A DNA stretch of 10,496 bases from an uncultured Anaerolineales bacterium (GCA_913040765.1 CAJWIA010000035.1:1-10496), one strand, 5' to 3'. Counted from the stretch's first letter, positions 1 through 8,800 are shown. Numbers and translations are program-made. The notes: a model not told the origin generated them from the letters alone.

Positions 1-94
1 ATGCATTGAGTATCCACCAAGTTGTAGCTCGTAGGATATTTATTTCGACAATTCTCGTTAGAGATTTAGTAAGCATAAATGTATCATCTTGCAC
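1..94 (-). CDS. possible start of a further operon gene, cut by the window edge
   Basis: After the stop of the 86-residue gene, a minus-strand frame opens at GTG (92-94) or ATG (74-76) and stays open to base 1. From the ATG it reads MLTKSLTRIVEINILRATTW and then W-I-L-N-A. It is basic and then hydrophobic/aromatic, which would suit a membrane-associated or amphipathic N-terminus. No good Shine-Dalgarno sequence precedes either start. The 24-42 nt gap to the upstream gene is compatible with the same operon. With only about 30 codons visible, chance openness is quite possible, and no function can be named. Confidence 0.35.
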   Translation of the reverse strand, partial: MQDDTFMLTKSLTRIVEINILRATTWWILNA

Positions 95-118
95 AATACG
101 TTTTAGTAAAATTTTTCA

Positions 119-379
119 TTATTTGGATAAAGTCATTTTTAATACTTGACCTTTGTTGTTAGCCATTACGCGTACTATTTTATGCATAGTATGTCCACCT
201 GGCATCGAGACTACACCTTTGTAGGTAAGCAGGTACGTAGAAGTATGATTTTGTTTAGATAATGTTTTAGTGTTTGGAATAGATTGTTTAGTCACGCTTG
301 GTATAACCCCTTTGAGTTCAGGGAATTTCCTATATACGTTTGCAGATATTGATTTGACGTTACCTGATCTCAAAGTCAT
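119..379 (-). CDS. small basic beta-rich protein, free-standing copy of the caspase-fold protein's C-terminal domain
   Basis: This 86-residue protein has no signal peptide or membrane segment. It begins 17 nt after the ftsZ-like gene and has the clearest ribosome binding site in the window (AGGA, 7 nt before ATG), which supports it as a real gene. Residues 15-31 read V-x3-FP-x8-V-x-K. Residues 48-54 (TYLLTYK) look like a beta strand. Residues 67-86 look like a beta hairpin with an NNKGQ turn, ending KMTLSK. The same elements in the same order end the 932-residue TPR/C25 protein two genes upstream: V855, P860, V869-x-K871, strand 896-901, and NKDGQ-x2-K to the terminus. I infer a small domain family in which this member lacks the protease. 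I do not recognise a named family. It could be an adaptor, inhibitor or substrate for its neighbours. Confidence 0.8.
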   Translation of the reverse strand: MTLRSGNVKSISANVYRKFPELKGVIPSVTKQSIPNTKTLSKQNHTSTYLLTYKGVVSMPGGHTMHKIVRVMANNKGQVLKMTLSK

Positions 380-386
380 TTGTATG

Positions 387-390
387 TCCT
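387..390 (-). promoter_or_regulatory. ribosome binding site for the 86-residue gene
   Basis: The transcript between the ftsZ-like stop and the next ATG reads ACAGGACATACAAATG, placing AGGA 7 nt before the start. The other visible gene starts in this window lack so clear a Shine-Dalgarno sequence. The site therefore fixes the start of the small gene and suggests independent re-initiation. Confidence 0.6.
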
Positions 391-396
391 GTTTAG

Positions 397-1626
397 TTAG
401 GTTTTCCTATGTTCTATCGAATCCCTTATGCGTTGTCTGCGAAGAAAAGCTGGTGTATCCAAATTATACGGTGAGGGACTGTATGGAAAAGATACTTGGG
501 TGCTGCGTGATGGGCCATTCTCACCAAATTCTGTTTTAATGGTATTTTTTGTTTTTAGGTTTACTATTTTAGAATTGGTGGTAGCAAATGAATGTCTAAA
601 TGGTATCTCACCAATGACGTTCTCTAAAGAGTGTCCTCCCACTCCAGTAGCGAGGACAATAATTTGCACACGATCTTGTAATTGTTCTTCTACTGTTACT
701 CCTAAAGTTAGTTGTGAATTAGGACCGAGAGCTGTGCGGATTTCTTCAACTGCGCGCTCTATTTCATTCATAGGTAGACTGTAGCCACCCGTAAAATGTA
801 CTAGTAATCCTGTCGCGTAGTTCATTCCAGAAATATCTTGCAAAGGATGATGTAGTGCGGAGCGCACTGCAGTTATGGTTGCGTTCTTACCTTTACCATG
901 ACCAATCGCTAGTACAGCACCTCCTGATTCATGTAGAAGTTCGCGTATATCTGCAAAATCAACATTTATCAATCCGGTTTTTAACACAACCTCTGTAATT
1001 GATTGAATACCTTGTCTCAGTATATCATCAGCCATTCTAAATGCTACATCTAGTGTGACATCTTTAGGAACAATTTGGAGTAGACGTTCGTTAGGAACTG
1101 TTATAAGAGTGTCACAGTGGCTCTGCAATACTGTTATACCCTGCATAGCATTATGGTACCGATAGGTCCCTTCAAAGTTGAATGGCATTGTCACGACTGC
1201 GACTGTGATGATATCTAAATCTCTAGCCAATTCGGCTACTACAGGGGCAGCTCCGGTTCCAGTTCCACCTCCCATACCACAAGTTATGAACAATATGTCA
1301 GCATTTTCTATACTTTCCGATAGATTGCTGAGGCTCTCATAAGCAGCTGTTTCTCCGATTTGCGGATCTCCCCCAGCTCCATGTCCATTGGTAAACTGTT
1401 CTCCTAAAAGTAATTTGGTGGGGGCTTCATTCTTAGTCAAAGCTTGTCGGTCTGTATTGGCTGCGAGGAAGTCAACTCCATCTATTCCGAACTGTATCAT
1501 CCGATCAACAGCATTGCTGCCCGCACCTCCTAGGCCAATGACTTTAATAACTGTAGTTTTATCATCTTGGTAGTCTATTGGGTATTTAATACTTGGATCA
1601 CTTTGTGCAGATTTATGTATATTCAT
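397..1626 (-). CDS. ftsZ: FtsZ-type tubulin-like GTPase, probably a divergent paralogue
   Basis: The 409-residue product is a near full-length bacterial FtsZ, a cytoplasmic GTPase that polymerises into filaments and normally builds the division ring. Residues 27-43 form the first glycine loop ([14 protein letters not shown]). The tubulin signature GGGTGTG is at 119-125. FEG plus R156 corresponds to the guanosine-contacting Glu/Arg pair. The T7 catalytic loop NVDFAD is intact at 221-226, so GTP hydrolysis on assembly is expected. A variable linker follows (about 345-387), then [11 protein letters not shown] (389-399), which matches the conserved C-terminal peptide that binds FtsA, SepF, ZipA or similar partners. 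Unusual residues are NTDRQAL (Arg where Ala is usual) in the T2 loop, TNGHGAG (His for Leu) in the T3 loop, and VTMPF for VT[RK]PF. The gene starts 3 nt after the TIM-barrel gene stop, so it is probably translationally coupled. No ftsA, ftsQ or mur genes are adjacent. It may be an accessory FtsZ rather than the main one. FtsZ family certain; paralogue status inferred. Confidence 0.95.
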   Translation of the reverse strand: MNIHKSAQSDPSIKYPIDYQDDKTTVIKVIGLGGAGSNAVDRMIQFGIDGVDFLAANTDRQALTKNEAPTKLLLGEQFTNGHGAGGDPQIGETAAYESLSNLSESIENADILFITCGMGGGTGTGAAPVVAELARDLDIITVAVVTMPFNFEGTYRYHNAMQGITVLQSHCDTLITVPNERLLQIVPKDVTLDVAFRMADDILRQGIQSITEVVLKTGLINVDFADIRELLHESGGAVLAIGHGKGKNATITAVRSALHHPLQDISGMNYATGLLVHFTGGYSLPMNEIERAVEEIRTALGPNSQLTLGVTVEEQLQDRVQIIVLATGVGGHSLENVIGEIPFRHSFATTNSKIVNLKTKNTIKTEFGENGPSRSTQVSFPYSPSPYNLDTPAFLRRQRIRDSIEHRKT

Positions 1627-1629
1627 GGT

Positions 1630-2979
1630 CTACATCATTGCCTTGTTTGATAACATTTCTGATTTTCTAGAGATGACCTTCAAATCTTCACTGTTGATTC
1701 TATGAATTCTGCATCCAGCTTGTTTTAATTTAGATTCCACATCAAGACTGATTTCATGATGATTAGCTACTATTGTCACTGTTTCGGATAATAGTGCGGC
1801 ATCTATCGAGTATCCACAACATGCATTATGCTCTTGTACTAATGGCCCAGCAATATTCCAGTGCCATTCAGATAATCCCCAGTCAAAACGTGGTAGCAAA
1901 ATATAATGTTTCAATGTTTTCTGAGTGTTCAGAGAGTTTATGTATTCTCGACCAAGCGTTATCATCGAAGGATGCGTCTTAGTGATTATGTTCTGTAATT
2001 CTGTTGCTGCTGGTGTTATATCTCCTTCAGTTGATAACCAAGCGTCATCTAAAGCTGGATGATCCTCGTCAGCGCATAGTAACCAAAAGTTAACGTTTAA
2101 TAGATAGTCAGGCAAGTGTCCCGAGAGCATTGCGTTTGCAATGCTTGTATTGCAAGTTGTGTGCCAAGCGATATCCTTATTCTGCTTGGTGGTGTTATTT
2201 ATCTGAGTCTGGCGAGCTCCACCAGCGATCATTAGCATCGGTCGTATGTTTCCCAAAACGTTTGCCATTATTTCTGCATACCAGTCAAATGACCAAAACC
2301 CAGTTTGATCCTGTGATCCTGGAGGTGTACGATATGGCTGAGAGGCAGGCCAGGTCTTATTGCCGCCTCTTCCCCAATCGGCTGCATGTCCACCTGCAAA
2401 TGAATATATACCCAATACAAGTTTGTCGATTATTTCTTGGTGCTGTCTATTAACAATTGCCTCCAGGACAGCACCAAGAAATGAGGTATCCCAATATATA
2501 CCTCCTTGGTAGAGCGGAGTTAGTACTGCCGGTAAGCCGCATTCTATTTGTAATTGTGCAATGGGTATCCAGCAATCCACAAAACGTTCAACAAGACGTT
2601 TATGTTCGAAATGGCCCGTTTTCCATGCCATGCGCATATTAGGGCAATCAAATACGCATATGTATTTGATGCCCCAGTTAGCATAAGCATGCATCGTACT
2701 TTTGATTACATCAATATCTAGTGGCTTGATGTAATCAGTTTTTATATGGATTATTGGCTCAATACCTGATTGTACTAGTGGTGACAGAAAGGTTTCGGGT
2801 ATAGATCTGTTAGTAGAACTTACTAGTGTTAACCAACTTGCCCCTAAATTTTGAAGTTTAGGCAACCAGTAATCTAGGTCTGTAGACCGGTAGTGTAATT
2901 CGTCAGGGTAGTAATGAAAGCCAATCCCAGTGTTATAGGTGGTTGTATGTTTAGTGCTGTGTTGTATTTGAGTCTGCAT
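1630..2979 (-). CDS. glycoside-hydrolase-like TIM-barrel protein with a C-terminal alpha/beta extension
   Basis: The 449-residue protein has no signal peptide, so it is probably cytoplasmic. Regularly spaced hydrophobic strands suggest a (beta/alpha)8 barrel of the glycoside hydrolase type: GIGFHYYP (18-25), ASWLTLV (47-53), EPIIHIK (74-80), KYICVFD (105-111), PAVLTPLYQGG (150-160), LVLGIYSFAGG (187-197), RPMLMIAGGAR (246-256) and VNFWLLCAD (296-304). Residues about 355-430 form a further beta-alpha-beta unit with several Trp residues (DWGLSEWHWN). The strand-4 and strand-7 ends, where clan GH-A enzymes carry Asn-Glu and Glu, read FDCPN and AGGARQ here. The usual acid/base pair is therefore not visible. 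It may bind a glycan or polymer, or use other residues. Its ATG directly abuts the TAA of the caspase-fold gene and its TAG lies 3 nt before the ftsZ-like ATG, a tightly coupled position. The fold call is moderately secure; the activity is unknown. Confidence 0.75.
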   Translation of the reverse strand: MQTQIQHSTKHTTTYNTGIGFHYYPDELHYRSTDLDYWLPKLQNLGASWLTLVSSTNRSIPETFLSPLVQSGIEPIIHIKTDYIKPLDIDVIKSTMHAYANWGIKYICVFDCPNMRMAWKTGHFEHKRLVERFVDCWIPIAQLQIECGLPAVLTPLYQGGIYWDTSFLGAVLEAIVNRQHQEIIDKLVLGIYSFAGGHAADWGRGGNKTWPASQPYRTPPGSQDQTGFWSFDWYAEIMANVLGNIRPMLMIAGGARQTQINNTTKQNKDIAWHTTCNTSIANAMLSGHLPDYLLNVNFWLLCADEDHPALDDAWLSTEGDITPAATELQNIITKTHPSMITLGREYINSLNTQKTLKHYILLPRFDWGLSEWHWNIAGPLVQEHNACCGYSIDAALLSETVTIVANHHEISLDVESKLKQAGCRIHRINSEDLKVISRKSEMLSNKAMM

Positions 2980-5778
2980 TTATCTAGATACTGCAAATTT
3001 GATTATCTGCCCATCTTTATTGACGGTAGCATGTGCATATTGTTGTTTTTTATAGTTAGCGAAATCAAGCGTTCGCTTCGTAGAATATACGAAATGCTCT
3101 AAATCAGAAGAGATCGTTTTACTGTGATTTATATCTGCGGTTGTAGACCCAGACACCAACTCAGTTTTCCGAACGGCGAATTCCCCAGTTTCCATACCTG
3201 GCAAATAGTGTGAGACCATTGCTCTCACCTGTTGTAATGCCTCTGGAGTGCCCAACGCTTTGGCACAAGCATTGTGGCTCTTGGCGCATGCAGCGTGTAA
3301 ATTGGCAACCGGAATTGGCTTTGATTTTGGTAGGGATATAGTTGGGGTGGGTAACATTCTTGGATCTCGGAGTAGTGGGTCCCCATACAACACAAAACTA
3401 AGCAATGCTTTTTGATCCTCTCCGTCGAGGAAACCCTGGCGCGATTGCATTGTTTGCGCTAATCCCATTTTAGATCGTCTTAACGCTTCACCAATTTGTA
3501 AGCCTCCTCTAAGGTGGTGCCAGAAGAATCGTCCTACTAGGTCGGCTCCTACCAGTGGAGTCCCAACAGCACCATATGCTATACGAGTAGAACCTACAAC
3601 TGCACGGCTACCTGATTGAAGAAAGTGAAGACACAACGCATCTTCAGTTGACTGTTTATTGATGATATTAGCTCCATAGCAAGCCTCAGTGAAAACTATA
3701 GATGGTGCTTGACCGTGTATTATGTCAGATGGCCTTAATGCTACCGGGTATTGGGGTGCTTGGCCATCAAATGATATGCTTTCTCCAAACCATTCGGATG
3801 TATCTTCTAGACCATGTAGATTGCAATAGAGCAAATCCGAAATTTGAGATAGACGCTCGATAGGGATATTGCTTGCTGCCATTGGTGGACTGCTCAGTAA
3901 ATCTTTCCTACGTCCAATCACGTCAAAAACTTCTAGAGAAGCATCTAGCCATATATCTGCGCTATAGCCTAAATTGTGTTGTTTCGAAGCTCCTGGTTGC
4001 CAAGACGGTATAAGCCATCTTAGCCATTTGAAAAATAGTGGAATTTGTATTGTGGGTGCATTGTGGGCATCAATAGTGCTCTTGATTAGATTTGCCAATA
4101 TGTTCGGATTGTCGCCGGTATGAGATGGAAGTCTGCCAATTGGCCATTTTGGAACGAAATAGTTTTCGTCATCTGTTCCGTAGGGATTGTCAGATAGCAC
4201 ATCTTTATCATGATCGTCAGTTGGATTGGGTAGACGATGGAATGGGACAATGTTATCCCCACCAATCAGTAGTGTCGAACCTATCTGCTTATTATTGTTA
4301 TTCAGTTTAGAACTTATCGCTTTTAGCACATTCTTTATAGCAGTTGCATCCTGTCCATTTATAGCTGATAGTTGGAATGATGAAATACTTGCCGATACAT
4401 CCGGTAATATCACCAAGCACTCTCTACCTGTTCTTTTAGTAGTTGTTTCCGCCAATAATCTCGTTAAAGTTAATATTTTCTCGGCTCCACTAGTGCCAAA
4501 CTGATCGACGAGAGGGCGTGCGCAGGTGATAATGATGTGTACGAGATCATATTTTGCTAGCTTGTTGCTATTCGGATATTGTTTGGAGTTGTTAGAATGT
4601 GAGTTTGTAGTGACTGGATCAATAGCATTCTGTATTTCAACAAGGTCCTCATTGCTATTAGTAATATTTGTATCATCAGATGCTACATTGTAGGTGTTTA
4701 GTGTTGGTTTCTGAGTGTTGTCAGGCAGGTTAGAGTCGGCTTCCAATTTATTAGGCACAAGAAATTGCTGACTGTCTGTACTTTCATTGTTGTCGGCAGC
4801 GAATGGATTAATATCATATTGTTTAGTTGGATCTACTGCACTGCCACCAAAATGATTGATTTTTGTTTCATTTAAGCTTCTTGTGAGGCTATTATTGTGT
4901 GTTTGTGTAGAGTTTTGCTCTTTTTGTGAATTTATAACAACATCATGGTTGTTTACTGGTAAGTTTATGGTATCTGGAAGAGTTATATCTCCGATTGCTA
5001 TATTATGACCGTCACCAATTTGATTAATGCCTAGTGTTGAAGCCACATGTGTAGGAATTGGAGCAGGTTGTTCGATCAATGGTTCGGGAGGCCAAATAGG
5101 ACGGTAGGCATGATCATCATGCCAGTAACGGTCCACCACTTCTCGAGCTGGATCTAGGTGAACTACATCGTGTAGTAGTTCTACTCCTCGTGTGTAATCT
5201 CCTGTTCGCAGTAGGGATTCTGCAAGACATAGGTTGATTGCTATGCATTGTGGCCATCTGTCATAGAACCCTTGGGCTAAAGGAAATGCTAGCTCTGCTT
5301 TACCTGAAAACCAATGACTCTTAATTAACAATAAAGCCGGAAGTGGGGAATTAGGGTTAGACTGAAGTGCATTCTCCGCTGCCTTGCTGGCATTATCCCA
5401 TTGTAGGTTTGTAATGGCGGTGTAACTTTCACGTGTGGCTACTAGCCAGGGTATGCGTGGTAGGGATTGACCCAGTAACATACGTGTCAATCCCTCAGAC
5501 AAAGAATGAACCTCATTTTCACCAATGTCGCGTGCAATGTTAGCAAGTGTCTCATGCACAGACACTTGCTCAGGATCGACCACAGCCAATTTTTTTAGTA
5601 TTGTGAAGGCTTCATGCTCGTTGTTTTCAGATATGAGGGACTTTGATAGTAATAGGTTAACCGTAAAATCCTCTGGCCATACCTGTAACCATGCGCGCGA
5701 TAATTTACGTGCATAGTCAGGTCTGAGGGCGCTTAATGATGCTTCAATAAGCCGGATGAGTTGCGTGCGGTTTAACAC
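2980..5778 (-). CDS. TPR protein with C25 (gingipain-like) caspase-fold peptidase domain
   Basis: The 932-residue protein has no signal peptide, unlike secreted gingipains. Residues about 20-215 are TPR-like helical repeats. A Pro-rich stretch (228-242) and a long Asn/Ser/Thr-rich linker (about 284-405) lead to the peptidase domain (about 408-805). That domain has family C25 landmarks in order: LLIGGDNIVPF (503-513), DDENYFVPKWPIGRLP (536-551), the catalytic His-Gly in CNLHG (His655), the catalytic Cys in TEACYGA (Cys700), GSTRIAYG (729-736) and LYGDPLLR (797-804). His and Cys are both present, so activity is expected. Residues 828-841 carry a tandem H-x-A-C-A-K repeat, and 855-932 form a small domain shared with the 86-residue protein. 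Translation starts at GTG. An in-frame TAG lies 10 codons upstream and no ATG intervenes, so GTG is the best start despite no Shine-Dalgarno. Its substrate may be a neighbour, by inference only. A CHAT assignment is possible but fits less well. Confidence 0.9.
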   Translation of the reverse strand: MLNRTQLIRLIEASLSALRPDYARKLSRAWLQVWPEDFTVNLLLSKSLISENNEHEAFTILKKLAVVDPEQVSVHETLANIARDIGENEVHSLSEGLTRMLLGQSLPRIPWLVATRESYTAITNLQWDNASKAAENALQSNPNSPLPALLLIKSHWFSGKAELAFPLAQGFYDRWPQCIAINLCLAESLLRTGDYTRGVELLHDVVHLDPAREVVDRYWHDDHAYRPIWPPEPLIEQPAPIPTHVASTLGINQIGDGHNIAIGDITLPDTINLPVNNHDVVINSQKEQNSTQTHNNSLTRSLNETKINHFGGSAVDPTKQYDINPFAADNNESTDSQQFLVPNKLEADSNLPDNTQKPTLNTYNVASDDTNITNSNEDLVEIQNAIDPVTTNSHSNNSKQYPNSNKLAKYDLVHIIITCARPLVDQFGTSGAEKILTLTRLLAETTTKRTGRECLVILPDVSASISSFQLSAINGQDATAIKNVLKAISSKLNNNNKQIGSTLLIGGDNIVPFHRLPNPTDDHDKDVLSDNPYGTDDENYFVPKWPIGRLPSHTGDNPNILANLIKSTIDAHNAPTIQIPLFFKWLRWLIPSWQPGASKQHNLGYSADIWLDASLEVFDVIGRRKDLLSSPPMAASNIPIERLSQISDLLYCNLHGLEDTSEWFGESISFDGQAPQYPVALRPSDIIHGQAPSIVFTEACYGANIINKQSTEDALCLHFLQSGSRAVVGSTRIAYGAVGTPLVGADLVGRFFWHHLRGGLQIGEALRRSKMGLAQTMQSRQGFLDGEDQKALLSFVLYGDPLLRDPRMLPTPTISLPKSKPIPVANLHAACAKSHNACAKALGTPEALQQVRAMVSHYLPGMETGEFAVRKTELVSGSTTADINHSKTISSDLEHFVYSTKRTLDFANYKKQQYAHATVNKDGQIIKFAVSR
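2983..3216 (-). other. C-terminal domain of the caspase-fold protein, shared with the 86-residue protein
   Basis: Residues 855-932 contain V855-x3-LP, then V869-x-K871 at the same ungapped spacing as V15-x3-FP and V29-x-K31 of the small protein. A strand (896-901, FVYSTK) aligns with YLLTYK, and N920-x2-GQ-x2-K-x3-SR aligns with N74-x2-GQ-x2-K-x3-SK at both extreme C-termini. About seven residues of loop and one of hairpin length differ. The domain lies outside the C25 fold. Confidence 0.6.
4564..4929 (-). other. Asn/Ser/Thr-rich low-complexity linker inside the caspase-fold protein
   Basis: Residues about 284-405 are dominated by Asn, Ser, Thr, Gln and Asp with almost no hydrophobic clusters. 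This predicts a disordered tether between the TPR helices and the peptidase domain. The reading frame is intact. No exact DNA tandem repeat is apparent, so this looks like low-complexity drift rather than recent slippage. Confidence 0.65.
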
Positions 5779-5887
5779 ACATATACTTGTGCAAGGATCG
5801 TGCCACTATATGTAATTTGTACCTAGGATTATGTATGGACTAACTTGTTGTGTGTATTGATTAGATGCTTACCAAAGAGAAGTAAGA
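5779..5887 (-). other. intergenic gap between the giant TPR gene and the caspase-fold gene
   Basis: This 109-nt stretch is the only sizeable gap in the cluster. It contains a weak 5-bp inverted repeat (CTTAC/GTAAG, 5868-5872 with 5882-5886) just after the TPR stop. There is no following T-run, so it is not a convincing terminator. A CATAAT element (5828-5833) has only a poor match to a -35 box upstream. A separate promoter for the four downstream genes is possible but not demonstrated. No Shine-Dalgarno precedes the GTG. Confidence 0.4.
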
Positions 5888-8800
5888 TTAGGCAGTAACA
5901 TCACCACTTATGAGACCAAGTGCAGATACTGCGGCAAGTTGTCTATGTGCCGAGACATTCTGCGGATCAATCTCAACTGATTTTTTGAACATCAACATTG
6001 CTTCTGAATAATCCTTAAGTTGTTTCAAGGCTAATCCAGCATTGAAATACAAACTGGCATTTGTAGGTGTAATTTTTATGGAACTTGAATAGGCTTTGTA
6101 TGCTCTGTCAAATTGCTTTCGAGCTACCCAAAGGTTTCCTAGTGTCTCCTGTAGTTTGCCATTCTCCTGATCATCACTCTGTAGTTTTGATGCATTGTCT
6201 AAGTGGATCATTGCTTGATCCAGCTTGTTGTGTTCAATACATAACTCAGCAATGCGTAAATGATAGTTGAAGTGCAGGGGTGCTAACTCTATAGCTTTCG
6301 TAAAAGCATTTGTGCTGGCTTCCAAATCGCCAGATTGATCGTACAGTTCTCCTAGTAGTTCCCAGGCTTCGTGGCTCTCACTAAGTTCTTCAATTTCTGA
6401 CTCAAGAACAGATAGTGCTTGGTCATATCTGGATGCGGCACTTAGAAGTCTAGCTTTTTCTAAAATGACAGGTCCTGGATCATTAGTGTTTTCTATGGCA
6501 TGATCAATTGATACTAGAGCGTTACTAGTGTCACCTTTTGCAGCATATAACTCTGCTAGAACTGTTAATGCACTACTGTTGTCAGGATCTTGTTTGAGTA
6601 CTTTTAGAGCATACGATTCTGATTTATCTGTATCTTCGAGAAGCATAGCGGATTCTAATACTCCTACCAGAGGTTCAATATCTCCTGGGAAGAGTTTTGT
6701 GGCTTGTTCGTATCGTGTCATTGCTGCTGAAACATCTCCTAGTTGCATGCATACTTTACCAGCTTCAATTAGTAAATCTGCTTCAACATGACCGTTAGTT
6801 AAAGCTGCGTCATATTGTTCTCGAGCAGCCGCAGCATCTCCATCAGCTGAATAGGCCCGTGCTAGTTCTATTTGATAGTTGATAACAATACTTTCTTCTA
6901 GTTGTTGTTCTGAAGACAGTTGTACTGCTTTATGGAAGTGGGATAATGCAGCGTCTGTTTCACCTTGTTCTCGGCACAATGTCCCTAATTGGAAGTGCCA
7001 TGACGAGTGTTCTGGCTCTATTTGTAGTGCTCGTTCTATAGCAGTTCTAGCATCCTCTATATTACCTAATAGGATATTTATCTTTCCTAGCATGTATTGT
7101 GCTATAGCATTATAAGGATCTATTGAAATGGCTCGTTCTATAGATTGGACCTGACCAGCATAATCTTTCCGGATTGAGTAAATGTTGCTAATTTCTAGCA
7201 GAGCATTTGTGTTGTCAGGATATCGATCCAGTACCCATCGAGCTGCTTGTTCTGCTTTATCTAACTGGCCAGATATTCTATATGAGGCAGCTAAGGCGCA
7301 ATAGATTTCGGCGCTAGCTGTTTGACTTGCGGCTAGCTCTAATGCGGGAATAGCTGTGCCCATGTCTCCAACAAGAGATTGAGCTCTGGCCAGCCATTCT
7401 TGCATTACCATTGCATTAGATTCTAGTTTGCCCCATCGTTCTAAAGCAATTGCAATGAGTTTCCGTTCTTCGTCAGATCTTAGATCGTTTCTCTCATACA
7501 ATCTTCTGCGTTCTTGAGACCGCACTAGTTCTGTTGAGATAGACATAAGTGTGTCGGAATCTGCGTCAATGGAGTCTATTGCGCGTGCCAAGGATTTTAA
7601 TGCACTTTTGCGTCTTTCACTCTGTAGTAGTACTATTCCAGCGTTAGTTAGCACGTCAATGTCAGTAGGTGCATGAGCTAGCGCTTTCTCAGCTTCCTTA
7701 GCTGCAGTTGAACTATTTGCAGTTAATGATAATACACGTGCTAACATGGCTCTATATATTCCTTGTTCTGGAATCAGATCAAGTGAAACTTTGAAGGCTG
7801 ACAAAGCAGCTTCATAATTCTCTAGTTGAAAATGTAAAAGTCCAGCACGATAGGATGCATCTGCTGACTCAAAACAGTCTGCGCCAATATTATTTAGGTG
7901 TCTTTTAGCGCGATTTTGTTCCCCGATTGCCATAGCTGCCTCAGCAGCGCCTAGCACAGCATTTGTGTTTTCTGAATCAACTTCAATTGCACTTTCAAAA
8001 GCTGTACTGGCTTCCTTGTATCGGTCCTGAACCATAAGGACCTCCCCTAATTTTTTCTGTAATGTTGAATTCTGGGGGTCTTCAAGTAGCGCTTTTTGCC
8101 AAAGTGCAGTGGCCTTAGCTTTCTGTTTTTGCTCAATCAGAGAGTCACCAGCTCGTGCTAAATATGATGCTCGTAATGATTCACTTGAGTTGGCGTCACT
8201 CTTTGATAGATCGGCAGCGCGGAGAAATGTATCATGAGCATGCTGATATTTCTGTGATTTGTATTGAGACTCTCCGAGCATTTCTAGTACACCTAGGTCC
8301 TCGGGATCAATATTAATTGCCTGGTGCAGGATGTCTAATGCTTCTTTTTCGTCTCCAAGCATAAGAAGACAATCAGCCATTTGTTTGTGAAGTTTGGCAT
8401 TTTGCGGTTCAAGTGCTAACGCCTTGCCCAGGGCATTTTTTGCTTCTGACCATCGTTCTGAATTTTGATAATGTTTAGATAAATCACTGTGAATACTTGC
8501 ATCGTCTGGATCAAGTGCACTTGCTCGATGTAGAAGTTCAATAGCGCGTTGTTGATCTCCGGATTTTGATGACACTAGAGCCGTTTCCTTGATAGATATC
8601 GTGTCGTCAGGCGTAAGATTGATAACTCGTTCTAAGTAAGGTAGTGCATCGGACCACATTTCTGCGAGCATATATGCTTTGGATGCTGCTTTTTGTAGTT
8701 CTAAATCAGTCGTATGTTTTGTAGCAGCTGGAACTAACGTTGCGATTGCATCTTTGTGATTGTCTAGTGCCAGATAGCAGGCACCAATCTTTGCTGATAA

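Noticed and set aside
270..784. Plus-strand open frames opposite the ftsZ-like gene and the small gene
   Set aside because: They are antisense to well-supported genes, have no family motifs and no ribosome binding sites. The same applies to the other plus-strand frames across the window.
1630..2979. Assigning the TIM-barrel protein as an active cellulase or other named glycosidase
   Set aside because: The barrel is plausible, but the catalytic Glu residues expected at strands 4 and 7 are not visible and there is no secretion signal.
5828..5833. CATAAT as a -10 promoter box for the downstream genes
   Set aside because: The hexamer about 17 nt upstream (TACACA) is a weak -35 match, and such hexamers are frequent in AT-rich sequence. 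The match is not strong enough to annotate.
5868..5886. Hairpin after the giant TPR gene as an intrinsic terminator
   Set aside because: The stem is only 5 bp with a 9-nt loop, is low in GC and has no T-run after it.
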